From an uncultured Verrucomicrobiota bacterium (lineage in GTDB: Bacteria > Verrucomicrobiota > Kiritimatiellia > RFP12 > UBA1067), in contig CAMPAF010000131.1 of NCBI GenBank assembly GCA_946631535.1, positions 1-7,907 of the forward strand: a stretch of DNA of 7,907 nucleotides. The letters run 5' to 3'. The notes under the pieces were generated by a model, which made no database searches, was not told the DNA's origin, and saw only the letters and a list, made by a program, of their open reading frames with translations. Below, piece by piece: positions 6,260 to 7,907 of the stretch; position 1 is the stretch's first letter, and every line of letters begins with the position of its first letter. A program made the translations under genes and the position numbers.

Positions 6260-6942
6260 ACGCGATACAACATGGCATGCCCGGAGAGTGGGCCAAGGTA
6301 CGCGGGACGGTGCTGTCCCTGTGGCCGCTTTTCCTTTGCTTCGTCGCCCTGGGGGCGTTCGGGGCGGCTCTGGCGATGGGGAAGTACACGCTCGTCTTCG
6401 CGGCGCTCTTCGTGCTGTCGCTTGTGGCGACGATGGTCCTGTGGAGGAAGGGCCTGAGGCGGGTGGAGTCCTTCTTCAAGGGCGCGCGCGGCGAGGAGCG
6501 CGTGGCGGCGCTTCTGGCGACGCTGCCAGGCGGATGGCACGTGTTCAACGACTTCGTCGCCGGCGGGCATCACGTGGACCACGTCGTGGTGGGGCCGGCG
6601 GGAGTGTTCTCGGTCGAGACGAAGAGCTGGCGCGGGAGCGTGACGGTGGAGGAGGGGGAGATACTCTTGAACGGCTCCCTGCCGGACCGCGCGCCGGTGA
6701 CGCAGGCCACGCGCGAGGCCGTGGCGGTGAAGGCAGCGCTGAAGCGCGCAGGGTGGGAGAAGGGCGACGTGATGCCGGTGCTGTGCTTCGCCTCGGACAC
6801 GTTTGCGGGTGCGCAGCAGATGGTCGGGACGGCCGTGGTGGTGAACGCGAGCGAAGTGACGGCGTGGATGCAGTCGCGGCCGAAGGTGTTGTCGGACAGC
6901 GATGTGGAGCGCCTGGCGCAGCTCATGGAGACATGCGTGTAA
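6256..6942 (+). CDS. Membrane-anchored NERD-domain protein (nuclease-related)
   Basis: A 228-residue protein. Two hydrophobic segments (about 18-40 and 45-63) should place it in the inner membrane, with the rest in the cytoplasm after RRVESFFKG. Residues 75-185 form a NERD domain: GARGEERVAALLATLP (76-91), FNDFVAGGHHVDHVVVGP (97-114) and GVFSVETKSWRG (116-127). E80, D108, E121 and K123 supply the E...D...ExK pattern of the restriction-endonuclease-like fold, so the nuclease centre looks intact. NERD proteins are thought to act in DNA processing, but the role of stand-alone membrane forms is not established. An in-frame TGA at 6250-6252 excludes a longer N-terminus; M8 is an alternative start. 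The gene is 79 bases upstream of the prc-like gene and probably co-transcribed, without a visible terminator between. Confidence 0.82.
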   Translation: MNAIQHGMPGEWAKVRGTVLSLWPLFLCFVALGAFGAALAMGKYTLVFAALFVLSLVATMVLWRKGLRRVESFFKGARGEERVAALLATLPGGWHVFNDFVAGGHHVDHVVVGPAGVFSVETKSWRGSVTVEEGEILLNGSLPDRAPVTQATREAVAVKAALKRAGWEKGDVMPVLCFASDTFAGAQQMVGTAVVVNASEVTAWMQSRPKVLSDSDVERLAQLMETCV

Positions 6943-7012
6943 ATAGTGAAGAGGTAATGGTGGATAAGAGTGGGAAGCCGGAAAAGGGCGGAAGAACTGG
7001 TGGATTGTGAAA

Positions 7013-7016
7013 GGTG
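7013..7016 (+). promoter_or_regulatory. Ribosome binding site of the prc-like gene
   Basis: GGTG within AAAGGTG lies just upstream of the ATG at 7022, a moderate Shine-Dalgarno. It favours that ATG over the in-frame GTG at 7007, which would also bury the signal peptide. Confidence 0.45.
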
Positions 7017-7021
7017 ACAAG

Positions 7022-7907
7022 ATGAGAATCAGGACCTTGAGTTTTGCAGCTGCTGTGATTTCGTTTCTTGCGTGGGGCGAAGAGGCGCCGTCGGTGGCGA
7101 ACCTCGACGTCAAGCCGCAGGAGCACTACGGGCGTATCGCGCGCAAGGTCGCGGGGATGCTGCCCACGTACCACGTGACGCAGCAGCCGCTTGGAGTGGA
7201 GATATCCCAGCGGGCTTGGACCAACCTGGTCACGATGTACGACTACGGGCACTCCGTGTTCCTGCAGTCGGACCTGGACGAGTTCGAGCCGATGCGCCTT
7301 CGCATCGGCGACGCGCTCCGGCGCGGGGACGTGTCGTTCGCGTACGACATCCACAAGGTGTTCGTCCACCGCCTCGAGGAGTGCGTGAACTACGTCACCA
7401 ACATGCTGGAGACGACGGAGTTCGACTTCTCCGTGAAGGAGGACTGCCAGTTCGACCGCAAGGAGGCGCCTTGGCCGGCGACGCGCGAGGAGCGCGACGA
7501 GATATGGCGCAAGCGCATCAAGAACGAGATGCTTGCCCAGATCCTGAGCCGCGAGCTTGACGACGAGGAGAAGGCGGCGGGCAAGAAGCCGAGAAAGAAG
7601 GCGGGAAAGAAGAGGGACAAGTCGGCCAGCACCACGAGCCCTGCCAAGAACCAAGGCGTCACCAATGTCGAGGTGGCCCTTGATTCCACCAACGCTGTCG
7701 AGAGCGTGGAGAAGCCCGAGCCGACGCCGAAGGAGAACATGGTCAACAAGTATCGGCACTACCTCGCGTGGGTCCTTACGGAGCTGGACGACGAGAAGGT
7801 GCTGGAGCGCTACCTGCTGGCGGCGTCGATGGCCTACGACCCGCACTCGGCCTACATGGCGCCGATGAGCAAGGACGACTTCGACATGGACATGAACCTC
7901 TCGCTCT
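7022..7907 (+). CDS. prc: Tail-specific protease Prc/Tsp-like (S41A), N-terminal part
   Basis: 295 codons are visible; the gene runs off the right edge. MRIRTLSFAAAVISFLAWG is a signal peptide, placing the enzyme in the periplasm. HSVFLQSDLDEFE (77-89) matches the N-terminal helical domain of Prc (FL-SD-EF). IWRKRIKNEMLAQIL (161-175) and YDPHSAYMAPMS (272-283), followed by FDMDMNLSL (287-295), match the segments before the PDZ domain in E. coli Prc (WRKRIKYDLL, YDPHTDYLSP, FD-MSLSL). The PDZ domain and the Ser-Lys catalytic dyad would lie beyond the window. By family, it degrades periplasmic proteins and processes C-terminal tails, including envelope enzymes. Residues about 184-240 form a Lys-rich, then Ser/Thr/Glu/Pro-rich insertion (KKPRKKAGKKRDKS) absent from the E. 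coli protein as I recall it. It follows the NERD gene in the same direction. Confidence 0.88.
   Translation, partial: MRIRTLSFAAAVISFLAWGEEAPSVANLDVKPQEHYGRIARKVAGMLPTYHVTQQPLGVEISQRAWTNLVTMYDYGHSVFLQSDLDEFEPMRLRIGDALRRGDVSFAYDIHKVFVHRLEECVNYVTNMLETTEFDFSVKEDCQFDRKEAPWPATREERDEIWRKRIKNEMLAQILSRELDDEEKAAGKKPRKKAGKKRDKSASTTSPAKNQGVTNVEVALDSTNAVESVEKPEPTPKENMVNKYRHYLAWVLTELDDEKVLERYLLAASMAYDPHSAYMAPMSKDDFDMDMNLSL

Noticed and set aside
6933..7010. A 25-codon ORF (MRVNSEEVMVDKSG...) bridging the NERD and prc-like genes
   Set aside because: It has GGAG only three bases before its ATG and overlaps the NERD end by 10 bases. The composition follows the purine-rich spacer, and nothing else supports it as a gene.
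6923..7846. A 307-residue minus-strand open frame opposite the protease
   Set aside because: It has no recognisable domain and lies fully antisense to a clear Prc-like protein.
1..7907. CRISPR array, tRNA/rRNA, transposase or attachment-site repeats
   Set aside because: I looked for regularly spaced repeats, RNA gene hallmarks, insertion sequence ends and integrase-like genes and saw none; genes fill nearly the whole window.

Overview
This is a GC-rich bacterial window with tightly packed genes and no gene-free stretch over about 130 bases. Several traits fit a polysaccharide-degrading member of the Verrucomicrobiota/Kiritimatiellota/Lentisphaerota group: a GH36 glycosidase tail, a Tat-like secreted PHP-type protein, an SSS transporter, an OPT transporter and a Prc-type tail-specific protease. 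That lineage is an inference from gene content and composition; there is no rRNA or other marker gene here.

Left edge (1-365, + strand): the C-terminal end of a GH36-type alpha-galactosidase. It converges on the next block across a 15-base gap. A perfect 10-bp hairpin covers the junction and may act as a terminator.

Main block (6128 down to 381, - strand): four genes that look like one operon. In transcription order they are D-galactonate dehydratase (dgoD), an OPT-family transporter whose start overlaps the dgoD stop, a secreted PHP-like metal-dependent hydrolase of unknown substrate, and a sodium:solute symporter. The enolase-superfamily enzyme is the anchor: its length and metal/catalytic residues match E. 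coli DgoD position for position. The GH36 enzyme, the sugar-acid dehydratase and two transporters suggest uptake and breakdown of galactose- or galactonate-containing material. The later DeLey-Doudoroff genes (dgoK, dgoA) and a regulator are not in the window. The OPT and PHP-like genes are unexpected partners for dgoD.

Intergenic 6129-6255: a compact divergent promoter region. The dgoD side has a perfect TATAAT with an extended TG motif, placed so close to the ATG that the message should be leaderless; there is also no Shine-Dalgarno sequence. The opposite side has a similar TGCTACAAT element feeding the rightward genes.

Right block (6256-7907, + strand): a membrane-anchored NERD-domain (nuclease-related) protein, preceded by an 11-codon upstream ORF that overlaps its start as ATGA, then the N-terminal part of a Prc/Tsp-like periplasmic protease (S41A) cut off by the window end. 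The protease has an unusual Lys-rich insertion. No complete undescribed system is evident. The most interesting points are the dgoD/OPT/PHP-like/SSS gene set, the predicted leaderless dgoD transcript and the coupled short ORF.
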